In this document: one piece after another, positions 50,971 to 58,168 of the stretch | How positions within the stretch are numbered: the first letter of the stretch is position 1 | Layout: each line of letters starts with the position of its first letter | NCBI GenBank assembly: GCA_964519835.1 | Contig: CAZFLD010000008.1 | Coordinates: 27,333 to 91,332, forward strand | Direction of reading: 5' to 3' | Length of the DNA: 64,000 bases | Source of the DNA: CAZFLD01 sp964519835 | GTDB taxonomy: Bacteria; Spirochaetota; Spirochaetia; DSM-27196; CAZFLD01 | The notes under the pieces: model-generated | The model's database searches: none | Seen by the model: only the letters and a program-made list of their open reading frames with translations | What the model was told of the DNA's origin: nothing | Program-made: the position numbers and the translations under genes

Positions 50971-52649
50971 GCGCGAAAAACGCAAAAAACACTACGTGCG
51001 GCGCCGGAGCCGGAGAAGTCAACGCGGCGGGAGGCGCCGGCTCGCCGGCCGGCGGTGCCCAACCGGGGACGGACACGATTCTCGTACTCGATTTCGGCGG
51101 GCAGACGGCCCAGCTTATTGGTCGCCGCCTTCGCGACGTCGGCTATTACTCCGAAGTCGTGCCCGGTGACTCACACCCCGACGAGTGGTTCCGGCCGGCG
51201 ATCAAGGGCCTTGTGCTATCCGGTTCGCCATTTTCGGTCAACGACGAGGATGCACCCGTTTTGTCACCTGCCGTTTCGGATCTCGGGGTTCCAATCCTGG
51301 GCATCTGTTACGGGCTCCAGCGTTTGACCGCCGATGCCGGCGGCGTTGTGGCCGGCGCCGAGTCACGCGAGTACGGGCGATCGCGTCTGACGATCGAGCG
51401 AGAGCATCCGCTTTTTTCCGACATTCCCAACGAATTTGTGTCCTGGATGAGCCATGGCGACAGCATCGTCGAGGTCGGCACGGGCTTTTCGCAGGTTGCA
51501 GCATCGGAGCACGGACTTCCGGCCTGCCTGTCGACCCTCGACGACCTCGTCGAAACCCCCGCCGGATCCGCGCCACATCTCACGGGCATCCAGTTTCATC
51601 CGGAGGTTACCCACTGCGAATACGGTACCGACATTCTTGGAAATTTCGCAGGGAGAATGTGCGGCGCCGAGGCCGGATGGTCGATGGAAGCCTTTGTGGA
51701 GACCGCCGCCGAGAACGTTCGACGCCAAGTCGCCAACAAGCCGGTGCTGCTCTTGATTTCAGGTGGCGTGGACTCCACGGTGGCCGCGGCACTGCTCTTG
51801 CGCGCCTTGTCTCCGGAGCAGGTTTACCTGCTGTACGTGGACACCGGCCTTATGCGCAAGAACGAGAGTGAGGAGGTTGTCGCCACCCTTGAAGCCTTGG
51901 GCGCTACGCACCTGCATGTTGCCCGGGCGGCACGCCGCTTTTTGACCGCCCTGGCCGGAGTTGCAGACCCCGAGGAGAAGCGGCGGATTATCGGCGATAC
52001 CTTTATCGAAGTACAGCAGGACGAAGTCGCACGCCTAAACATTGGCGACGCGTTTCTCGCCCAGGGGACACTCTACACCGACATGATCGAGTCCGGCCGT
52101 GGCGTGGGCAAAAAAGCCAAGGTCATAAAGTCTCATCACAACGTACGCTCGCCATTAGTGGCGGCAAAGCGTGAGGCCGGCCTTATCGTCGAGCCCTTAG
52201 CGCTTCTCTACAAAGACGAGGTCCGACGCCTCGGGCGTGTGTTGGGGGTCTCAGACGCGGTCGTGGGTCGGCATCCCTTTCCCGGTCCCGGTCTTGCCGT
52301 GCGCATTCTCGGCGCCGTCACCGCCGAGCGCGTACGCATCCTCCAGGACGCCGACTTCCTCTTCGTCTCCGAGCTCAAGCGTCGCGGTCTGTACGACAAG
52401 ATATGGCAGGCCTTTGCGGTCCTGTTGCCGATTCGTAGCGTCGGCGTCACCGGCGACGCCCGGAATTACGGAGACGTCTTGGCTCTTCGCGCCGTTAACA
52501 GCCACGACGGCATGACGGCGGACGTGTACCCCTTTCCGACGGAGGACCTCCTAGAAATCTCATCGCTCATCACAAACCGCGTAACTGAGGTCGGCCGCGT
52601 AGTCTACGACGTTTCGAGCAAGCCCCCGTCGACGATCGAGTGGGAGTAG
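50967..52649 (+). CDS. guaA: GMP synthase (glutamine-hydrolysing)
   Basis: 560 residues, with about 38 extra N-terminal residues rich in Gly and Ala (AGAGEVNAAGGAGSPAGG) before the normal beginning TILVLDFGGQTAQLIGRRLR. The ATGA overlap with guaB supports this start. The glutaminase Cys lies in GICYGLQRL and the His/Glu pair in QFHPEVTH. The ATP-pyrophosphatase loop is LISGGVDSTVAA. The C-terminal dimerisation domain ends SKPPSTIEWE, as usual. It aminates XMP to GMP. It ends the purine operon, 110 bp before the tmRNA on the opposite strand. Confidence 0.97.
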   Translation: MSAKNAKNTTCGAGAGEVNAAGGAGSPAGGAQPGTDTILVLDFGGQTAQLIGRRLRDVGYYSEVVPGDSHPDEWFRPAIKGLVLSGSPFSVNDEDAPVLSPAVSDLGVPILGICYGLQRLTADAGGVVAGAESREYGRSRLTIEREHPLFSDIPNEFVSWMSHGDSIVEVGTGFSQVAASEHGLPACLSTLDDLVETPAGSAPHLTGIQFHPEVTHCEYGTDILGNFAGRMCGAEAGWSMEAFVETAAENVRRQVANKPVLLLISGGVDSTVAAALLLRALSPEQVYLLYVDTGLMRKNESEEVVATLEALGATHLHVARAARRFLTALAGVADPEEKRRIIGDTFIEVQQDEVARLNIGDAFLAQGTLYTDMIESGRGVGKKAKVIKSHHNVRSPLVAAKREAGLIVEPLALLYKDEVRRLGRVLGVSDAVVGRHPFPGPGLAVRILGAVTAERVRILQDADFLFVSELKRRGLYDKIWQAFAVLLPIRSVGVTGDARNYGDVLALRAVNSHDGMTADVYPFPTEDLLEISSLITNRVTEVGRVVYDVSSKPPSTIEWE

Positions 52650-52716
52650 GGCAGGCGCTGCGCGCCGGCCAGGGACTCGTACACGGCCGACAGACCACTG
52701 CAGGACGTCGCGGACA

Positions 52717-52752
52717 CAAAAATACCCCCCTTCGCAATTGCGATAGAGGGGC
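52717..52752 (-). terminator. Rho-independent terminator of tmRNA
   Basis: Read on the minus strand, a G/C-rich hairpin (CCCCTC and TCGC pairing with GCGA and GGGGGG around AATT) is followed by TATTTTTG. It begins 8 nt after the mature tmRNA 3' end. It could also slow transcription arriving from guaA. Confidence 0.7.
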
Positions 52753-52759
52753 TTGACTC

Positions 52760-53107
52760 TGGAGGTGGCGGGAGTCGAACCCGCGTCCTAAGGTGCCGCT
52801 GCCGAACGTCTACAGGCATAGTGTACAGCTTGTTTGTCGGCGAACCGCTGGCGTGGACACAGACCCACGGCCGCCCGAGACTACCTTTGGTTGTCCCACC
52901 TGCACGATAGCCGATACCGGCGGTAAGCCCCGATCGTTGTCAAGCAACACGGCGCTCGGAACAGCGCACCGTGTGCCCGTGGTCACCGATTACGCGGCGG
53001 CCAGTTGATAATCTGCTTCGTTGGCAGTTAAAAGATGCCTTTTAGGAGTAGGCGCTCCACCTGCAATCCGACCACAAACAATCCCCAGTCGAGACCGTTG
53101 CACCCCC
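52760..53107 (-). ncRNA. ssrA: Transfer-messenger RNA
   Basis: 348 nt on the minus strand. The 5' end GGGGGTG (53107-53101) pairs with the 3' CACCTCC before discriminator A at 52760; the T-arm GCGGGTTCGACTCCCGC lies just inside. The tRNA-like 5' segment GGTCTCGACT is typical. The tag frame is read from GCC at 53025 to TAA ending at 52990 and encodes ANEADYQLAAA. CCA is not encoded and must be added. It rescues stalled ribosomes with SmpB, encoded 1 kb away on the same strand. Confidence 0.95.
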
Positions 53108-53130
53108 AATGTTTCGATTTTGTGAAATAG

Positions 53131-53159
53131 AATATAGCGCGCAGCCGGGCGCCGGTCAA
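53131..53159 (-). promoter_or_regulatory. ssrA: Promoter of tmRNA
   Basis: On the minus strand, TTGACC at 53159-53154, a 17-nt spacer and TATATT at 53136-53131. Mature RNA begins 23 nt after the -10 box, so a precursor leader of ~16 nt must be removed, as RNase P does for tmRNA. Confidence 0.75.
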
Positions 53160-53236
53160 TGTCCATATCCTTCGTTAGGACGGCGGAGGCCGCGACTGAC
53201 CACTTGTAAGCGCCGGAGTGTATAGTAACCGAGCAG

Positions 53237-53288
53237 ACGGCCCGAACGGCCCGAACGTCCGAACGGCCCGAACGTCCTAACAGGACGA
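53237..53288. repeat. Degenerate 8-9-bp tandem repeat ending in a hairpin
   Basis: Units ACGGCCCGA, ACGGCCCGA, ACGTCCGA, ACGGCCCGA, ACGTCCTA and ACAGGACGA run head to tail. The last two form the hairpin CGTCCT-AAC-AGGACG (53273-53287). It lies 16 nt after the stop of the inositol-monophosphatase gene. The rest of the 196-bp gap holds only the tmRNA promoter. Confidence 0.75.
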
Positions 53289-53303
53289 ACAGTAGAGACG
53301 CTG

Positions 53304-54077
53304 CTATGCCCCGGTCACAAACGCGTGGATCGCAGGGTTTCCGCCGACCGCCGACTCGCCGAGTCCGGCTGTTTCCCCTCCGAGGGTAGAAAAGACGCCC
53401 CCCGCTTCTTTGATCACGGGCTTTACCGCGGCAATATCCCACGGATGTACGATGGGATCTATCATCACCTCGGCACGACCACAGGCCACCATCGCGTAGC
53501 CGTAAGCATCCCCCCAGGTCCTGGTCGCGGCGCCCGAACCAACAATTCGATTGGCAAGTGCCGGTTGCCGACGGTTCAGATCGGCCCAATCGGTGGTAAG
53601 CACCAGTGCGTCTGAAGGGGCAGCAACCTCACTGACTCTTGTTTTGGCGCCGTTTTTGAAACACCCCACGCCCGACGCCGCCGCCACCACCAGATCCGCC
53701 GGTGGAACGTGAATGACCCCGAGGACGGGCTCATTATCGTTGTCCCGGACCAAGCCGATTAGCACGGCGTACAACGGAACCCCGCGTACAAACGAGCGCG
53801 TGCCGTCGATTGGGTCGACAACCCACGTGTAGCCGCCGCTGCCCATCTGCGCTCCATGTTCTTCGCCTACGATGCCGAATTCAGGCGTTACCCCTGAGAG
53901 TCTGCGCCGGATGTGTGACTCTGTTCGGCGGTCGGCCTCGGTAACCTCGCTCCTGTCGGCCTTGTACTCGATGTCGTAGCGGCCTTCGAACCAGGAGAGT
54001 GTTATCTCGCCCGCCTCGGTTGCAATGCGCACCGCATCGGCCAACAGCAAGTCGAGATCGATATCAGAAACGCCCAC
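53304..54077 (-). CDS. Inositol-monophosphatase-family phosphatase
   Basis: 257 residues from GTG 54077, which overlaps smpB by 14 nt; the longer frame from 54164 runs antisense-free through smpB codons and is less likely. Metal ligands are Glu72/Glu73 (GIVGEEHG), Asp88 and Asp91 (VVDPIDGTRSF) and the C-terminal WDIAAVKPVIKEAGG. The family includes inositol, histidinol-phosphate and 3'-phosphoadenosine phosphatases. The GVPLYAVLIGL and GDAYGYAMVACGRAEVM stretches lean towards the histidinol-phosphatase (HisN) group, but the substrate is not settled. Confidence 0.85.
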   Translation of the reverse strand: MGVSDIDLDLLLADAVRIATEAGEITLSWFEGRYDIEYKADRSEVTEADRRTESHIRRRLSGVTPEFGIVGEEHGAQMGSGGYTWVVDPIDGTRSFVRGVPLYAVLIGLVRDNDNEPVLGVIHVPPADLVVAAASGVGCFKNGAKTRVSEVAAPSDALVLTTDWADLNRRQPALANRIVGSGAATRTWGDAYGYAMVACGRAEVMIDPIVHPWDIAAVKPVIKEAGGVFSTLGGETAGLGESAVGGNPAIHAFVTGA

Positions 54078-54531
54078 GAATCTCTCGCTGGGCCTCTCTC
54101 GTGAGATCCCGATCTTTGATTGCCGCCCGCTTGTCAAACTGTTTTTTGCCCTTGCAGATGCCAAGCTCGACTTTCACAAAACCGCGCTTTAGGTAGAACT
54201 TGAGAGGGACAAGAGTGAATCCCTTCTCGTCGACTTTGCGCTTGAGTCGCTTGATCTCCTCTTTATGTAGCAAGAGGCGACGCTCGCGGTCCGGGTCATG
54301 GTTTTCGATGGACGCGTGGTCGTAGGGCGTTATGTGAAGGCCGATGAGCCACACGCCGTCATCCTTAATACGAGCGTAGGAGTCCGAGAAGTTAAACGTG
54401 CCGTTTTTGATTGACTTGACCTCGGTTCCCACAAGACCAATGCCGCATTCAATCGATTCGTCGACATGATAGTCGAAGTAGGCCCGCCGGTTTGTGCCGA
54501 CCACTTTTACCCTGTCTGTTTCTACCGCCAC
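54064..54531 (-). CDS. smpB: tmRNA-binding protein SmpB
   Basis: 155 residues. TNRRAYFDYHVDESIECGI, LVGTEVKSIKNGTFNFSDSY, RERRLLLHKEEIKRL and PLKFYLKRGFVKVELGICKG are the family blocks in order. The basic C-terminal tail (KKQFDKRAAIKDRDLTREAQ) enters the empty mRNA channel of the ribosome. It is 155 residues, the usual length. The gene lies 2 nt after the PEGA/FGE-like gene and is co-transcribed with it. Confidence 0.97.
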   Translation of the reverse strand: MAVETDRVKVVGTNRRAYFDYHVDESIECGIGLVGTEVKSIKNGTFNFSDSYARIKDDGVWLIGLHITPYDHASIENHDPDRERRLLLHKEEIKRLKRKVDEKGFTLVPLKFYLKRGFVKVELGICKGKKQFDKRAAIKDRDLTREAQREIRGRF

Positions 54532-54533
54532 CG

Positions 54534-56273
54534 TTACTCCCTCGCCAGCACCAAACGAAAGCCCAAATACGGCGTGGACCAGTGGGGAGGCTGGGCCCCT
54601 CGGGAAAAGGCAAAGTCGCCGGCGTCACCGCGATTGGCAAAGGAGCCGCCGCGGACTGCGACCATTGCGCCGGCCAAATACGACCCCTCGGACTGTAGGG
54701 CTGCAGGGCCCCTCCACAGCGAGCGCTTGGCCAAACCCAGCGTGGATCGGCTCGGCGAGTACCATTCGCCGGTCCACTCCCAGACGTTGCCCACTAAGTC
54801 TCTTATCGTGCCTACACCCGCGGATACGGCTCGAGTGGAGCCGGCCCCGAGCAGCGCGTCCAGACCGGCCCCGGTTGAGGACCGCTCGAACTGAACCGCC
54901 GCCTCGAACTCCTCCTCCGTTGGCAGGCGAAACACATACCCCTCCGGTGTATCGACTACGGAGTTGAGCCAACCGGCAAATGCCTGCGCCGCGTAGTAGC
55001 TCACATGGGTCACCGGCAAATCGGGGCTCGTTGCCGGCGCATAGCCGTCCAAGTAGTCCTCGTCGGCCAAACCGAGATCGATCAGTCTGTCGCGGGAAGC
55101 CTGGTTCCATTCAGGCTCCTCGGCCAAAAAGCGGTCGAACTGTGCTTGGGAAACCTCGCCCGCCATGATCCGAAACTCAGGCACGCGGGTCACGTAGGGA
55201 ATCTCAGGTAGATCGTCGAAGGGGTCTGCGGGAGAGGAGGCGGAGCCCCCAAACACCACGGTCTCTCCGGGAACCGTCACAAAGTCGATATCAAGATATG
55301 TCGCTTGTGAGCCGCCGATTGTCACGCCGGCCGAACCTCCCTCGCTCGACGGATCCCCGCCTGCCGCTGCCGCCGTACCTGAAAGATCCCGGACTCTTGC
55401 AAGATCCTGGGCGTAGGCACCCAAAGAGCGGCGATACCAGTCGCTACTTTCAAGTATCCGCTGGGCGCCGAAGCCGACGTTTTCCGAGAGCCATGCGGCA
55501 AACAGCCTAGAATTTCCATTAAGATGTGCAATTTCCTGCACGATTGATGCGACCTGTGAGGGGCCAAAAGCGGCGCCACGAGACACAAGAAGGGCCGATC
55601 CCCGGATCAGGTCCCGTGCAGTCCCGTCGCTCGTCGACTGCTCGGCGGCGAATGCAAGTGCATCGGCAACAACCGGCTCGCCGATCTCCGCCTGATCGCT
55701 TGCCACCACGGCTCCCAACCAGGAAAACCGCTCGGACAGAGACGGCGGAAACTGAGAGTCCGCCGCCGGCGATCCGGAAAATGACCACCGGGAAAACTCC
55801 TCCGTGGCATCCCGAAAAACCGAGGCTACATCGGGAGCATCAAAAGCCACCCGTACTGTGGCGTTTTGTGGGAAAATCGTTGCCGCGACCACCTGGCTCG
55901 GGACATCAAAGGAGGTCTCGACGCTCTGAAAGCGGGGCAACTCAAACCGAACCAGCCTGCTTCCGCCGTCCACAAAGGTCGTGATTGGTGTCGGACCGAT
56001 GTAGGTGCCGTCGACGGTGACGGCGGCCCCGCTGGGTACACTTTGGAAGGTCACGTTGGACCCCGGACGCTGCAGCCCCGGCAGGAAAAAGACCAAAAAA
56101 ACGATAAGAAGAATAAGAATCGCATAGGTTGCCGTGACGTAGACAGGTGGAGCGATGCCGAGAATCGGTTTGAGCCGAACCTTGATGTCCTCTTCATGCT
56201 CCGGTTCGTTTCCGGAGCCAAAACCGGTGGATCCCGCCGATTCAGAGGTCTTTGCCTGCTTTTTTGCGGCCAT
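54534..56273 (-). CDS. Membrane-anchored PEGA plus FGE-like (SUMF1) protein
   Basis: 579 residues. A polar cytoplasmic N-terminus (1-42) precedes one membrane helix (43-65). A PEGA-type beta domain follows at ~73-130 (NVTFQSVPSGAAVTVDGTYI). A helical middle leads to an FGE/SUMF1-type C-type-lectin fold at ~350-579 (HVSYYAAQAFAGWLN, YVFRLPTEEEFEAAVQF, LVGNVWEWTGEWY, VRGGSFANRGDAGDFAF, GFRLVLARE). The paired catalytic Cys of true sulfatase activators is absent, so enzymatic activity is unlikely; binding or scaffolding is more probable. It heads the operon with smpB. ATG 56273 has no Shine-Dalgarno sequence. Confidence 0.85.
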   Translation of the reverse strand: MAAKKQAKTSESAGSTGFGSGNEPEHEEDIKVRLKPILGIAPPVYVTATYAILILLIVFLVFFLPGLQRPGSNVTFQSVPSGAAVTVDGTYIGPTPITTFVDGGSRLVRFELPRFQSVETSFDVPSQVVAATIFPQNATVRVAFDAPDVASVFRDATEEFSRWSFSGSPAADSQFPPSLSERFSWLGAVVASDQAEIGEPVVADALAFAAEQSTSDGTARDLIRGSALLVSRGAAFGPSQVASIVQEIAHLNGNSRLFAAWLSENVGFGAQRILESSDWYRRSLGAYAQDLARVRDLSGTAAAAGGDPSSEGGSAGVTIGGSQATYLDIDFVTVPGETVVFGGSASSPADPFDDLPEIPYVTRVPEFRIMAGEVSQAQFDRFLAEEPEWNQASRDRLIDLGLADEDYLDGYAPATSPDLPVTHVSYYAAQAFAGWLNSVVDTPEGYVFRLPTEEEFEAAVQFERSSTGAGLDALLGAGSTRAVSAGVGTIRDLVGNVWEWTGEWYSPSRSTLGLAKRSLWRGPAALQSEGSYLAGAMVAVRGGSFANRGDAGDFAFSRGAQPPHWSTPYLGFRLVLARE

Positions 56274-56281
56274 GGGGCTGG

Positions 56282-56311
56282 AGTATAGGGACGCCTCGCT
56301 TCGCTTGTCAA
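56282..56311 (-). promoter_or_regulatory. Promoter of the PEGA/FGE-smpB operon (leaderless)
   Basis: On the minus strand, consensus TTGACA at 56311-56306, an 18-nt spacer and TATACT at 56287-56282. Eight nucleotides separate it from the ATG at 56273. This is the best-conserved promoter of the leaderless set. Confidence 0.7.
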
Positions 56312-56334
56312 CGCAAAGACTTCCGTGCTAACCT
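56305..56334 (+). promoter_or_regulatory. Promoter of lepB (leaderless)
   Basis: TTGTCA at 56305-56310 overlaps the opposing TTGACA by 5 bp. An 18-nt spacer leads to TAACCT at 56329-56334, 8 nt before the ATG at 56343. Confidence 0.45.
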
Positions 56335-56342
56335 CCGCCGGA

Positions 56343-57338
56343 ATGAGTACACAAGGGGCGGGAGCCTTCGGCGACGGTATTGTCCGTTTTACGGAAGGAT
56401 TTCTGACCTGGCGCAAACGCCGTCGTTTTCGCAAGAAGCAAAAACAAAAAAAGAAAAACGTCGTGGTCGATTGGGTCGAGGCCTTTTTATGGGCCGCGGT
56501 TGTTGTGCTTCTCGTCAATCAGTATCTTTTCCAGGCATACCAGATTCCGTCCGGCTCTATGAGAGAGACGCTCCTCGAAGAAGACCGGATCTTTGTAAAC
56601 AAGATCGTCTATGGTCCCGAGCTCGCGCCGGGAGTAATCAAGCTACCCGGTTTCGCGGACCCCAAGCGGGGCGAGGTAATCATCTTTGAGAACCCCGACT
56701 ATATTGGCCGCGGTCCGGTTTTCGACATCGTGCAGCGCGTCCTGTATATGCTGACCCTCTCGTTGGTTGATATCGACCGCGACCAGCAGGGCAATCCGCG
56801 GCCTCATTTTTTGATTAAGCGAGCGGTTGGAATGGAGGGAGATAGGCTTAGAAGCGAGGACGGATACCTGTTTGTGCAACCGAGCGGGACCGGGCGCTGG
56901 TACTCCGAGGACGAGTTTCAGCGGTTTGTAGGTCTCGACTATGCAGTCACCCGTATTCTGGAGCCACAGGATTACCGCCTGATGGAGGCCTATCGGACGG
57001 CACTGGTGCGACAGGACACGGGCTTGGAGTTAAGCGAAGCGGACCAGAACGCGCTTCGTACCGGTCGTCGTACCGTCGGCATGGACGAACCGGCCGAAGA
57101 CCGCGCAGCCTATCGTGAAGAGTTCCGCATCAACCCGTCCGCGATCAGCACGGCGGGCCGCAGATATCAGCACCTCGAGGTCGGCTGGTATGTGCCGATG
57201 TCACGCGTTATGCCCCTTGGCGACAACCGGGACAACTCACGGGACGGACGCTATTTCGGCCCCGTCCGAGAACGTTTTGTATTGGGAAGAGCGATGTTCA
57301 AATACTGGCCCGTCGGCCGTATCGGCGCCGTCCGATAG
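56343..57338 (+). CDS. lepB: Signal peptidase I
   Basis: 331 residues from ATG 56343. A very basic segment (TWRKRRRFRKKQKQKKK) precedes the membrane helix (EAFLWAAVVVLLVNQYLF). The catalytic Ser72 (IPSGSMRETLL) and Lys159 (HFLIKRAVGMEGDRL) are intact, and the C-terminal box is PLGDNRDNSRDGRYFGPV. It has about 60-80 residues more than small peptidases, inserted after the Lys box. It removes signal peptides of exported proteins, of which this window has many. A second peptidase gene follows 5 nt later. Confidence 0.95.
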   Translation: MSTQGAGAFGDGIVRFTEGFLTWRKRRRFRKKQKQKKKNVVVDWVEAFLWAAVVVLLVNQYLFQAYQIPSGSMRETLLEEDRIFVNKIVYGPELAPGVIKLPGFADPKRGEVIIFENPDYIGRGPVFDIVQRVLYMLTLSLVDIDRDQQGNPRPHFLIKRAVGMEGDRLRSEDGYLFVQPSGTGRWYSEDEFQRFVGLDYAVTRILEPQDYRLMEAYRTALVRQDTGLELSEADQNALRTGRRTVGMDEPAEDRAAYREEFRINPSAISTAGRRYQHLEVGWYVPMSRVMPLGDNRDNSRDGRYFGPVRERFVLGRAMFKYWPVGRIGAVR

Positions 57339-57343
57339 GCCCC

Positions 57344-58168
57344 GTGGCCCGCAAACAGTATTCGCCCCTGGGCCGGCCGCGGCCTGCAAGGCGGGTCGTT
57401 CGCTCTCTAATGCGGTTTGCTCTTGTTTTTGCCCTTGTCGTCCTTGTCCTAAACACGTTTGTAGTCCGATCGTATGAGGTGCGTTCTGATTCGATGTCTC
57501 CGACGGTTGAAGCCGGGGACAGACTGATCTCCATGCCGCTTCTGTACGGCGCACGCGTTCCTCTCTTACCCGTACGGACGCCGGCCGCCGCGGCACCGGC
57601 CCGCGGCGACATTGTTCTGGTCAGACCACCATACGGCTCGGATCGGTCGCTTGGGACAGGTATCCTGCAGCCGATCATAGATCTTTTTACCGGCCGTAGT
57701 GTCCGCCTTTTGGGCTCACACGCGGCGCCGTTCGAGGAGGCAGCCGTGGTAAAGAGGATCATTGGCGTGCCCGGTGACGTGATTCGGATCTCCGGCGACA
57801 GAATCGACGTCAACATTGGCGACGGATCCGGATTTGTGACCGAGTTTGAGGCCGCAGGCTTACTGTATGGCCTGTACGGCGCCGTTCCCTCGGCCAACGA
57901 CGCCGAAAACGCTCGTAGCGATCACGGCGGGCAACCCGGCCGGCGGCCGTCAGATTGGCCATCAGATTGGCCGGCCGGTGCCGGCGCACTCCAGCCTTTT
58001 GCAGCGCCGCCACGTGAGGTCACTTTGGGAGAGGACCAGTATTTTGTTGCCGGTGATAGGCGAAGCTCCTCCTTGGACTCGCGAGATTTTGGACCGGTTG
58101 GCCGCGAAGACTTGCTCGAGAAGCTTATCCTCCGGTACTTCCCCTTCGATCGCTTCGGCGCACCGTGA
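57344..58168 (+). CDS. Second signal peptidase I-like protein
   Basis: 274 residues from GTG 57344. One membrane helix (RFALVFALVVLVLNTFVV) precedes the catalytic Ser50 (VRSDSMSPTVEAGDRL) and Lys137 (VVKRIIGVPGDVI). The last box is FVAGDRRSSSLDSRDFGPV, close to GDNRxxSxDSR but with Arg for Asn. It differs clearly from its neighbour, so it is an old paralogue with its own preference, not a fresh duplicate. Residues ~185-220 are a Pro/Gly/Asp-rich insertion. It overlaps hemW by 4 nt. Confidence 0.88.
   Translation: MARKQYSPLGRPRPARRVVRSLMRFALVFALVVLVLNTFVVRSYEVRSDSMSPTVEAGDRLISMPLLYGARVPLLPVRTPAAAAPARGDIVLVRPPYGSDRSLGTGILQPIIDLFTGRSVRLLGSHAAPFEEAAVVKRIIGVPGDVIRISGDRIDVNIGDGSGFVTEFEAAGLLYGLYGAVPSANDAENARSDHGGQPGRRPSDWPSDWPAGAGALQPFAAPPREVTLGEDQYFVAGDRRSSSLDSRDFGPVGREDLLEKLILRYFPFDRFGAP

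Noticed and set aside
52990..53589. A 199-codon minus-strand open frame ending in ...TANEADYQLAAA
   Set aside because: Its end is the tmRNA tag itself and the rest crosses the tmRNA promoter and the antisense frame of the phosphatase; it is a by-product of the tmRNA reading frame, not a protein gene.
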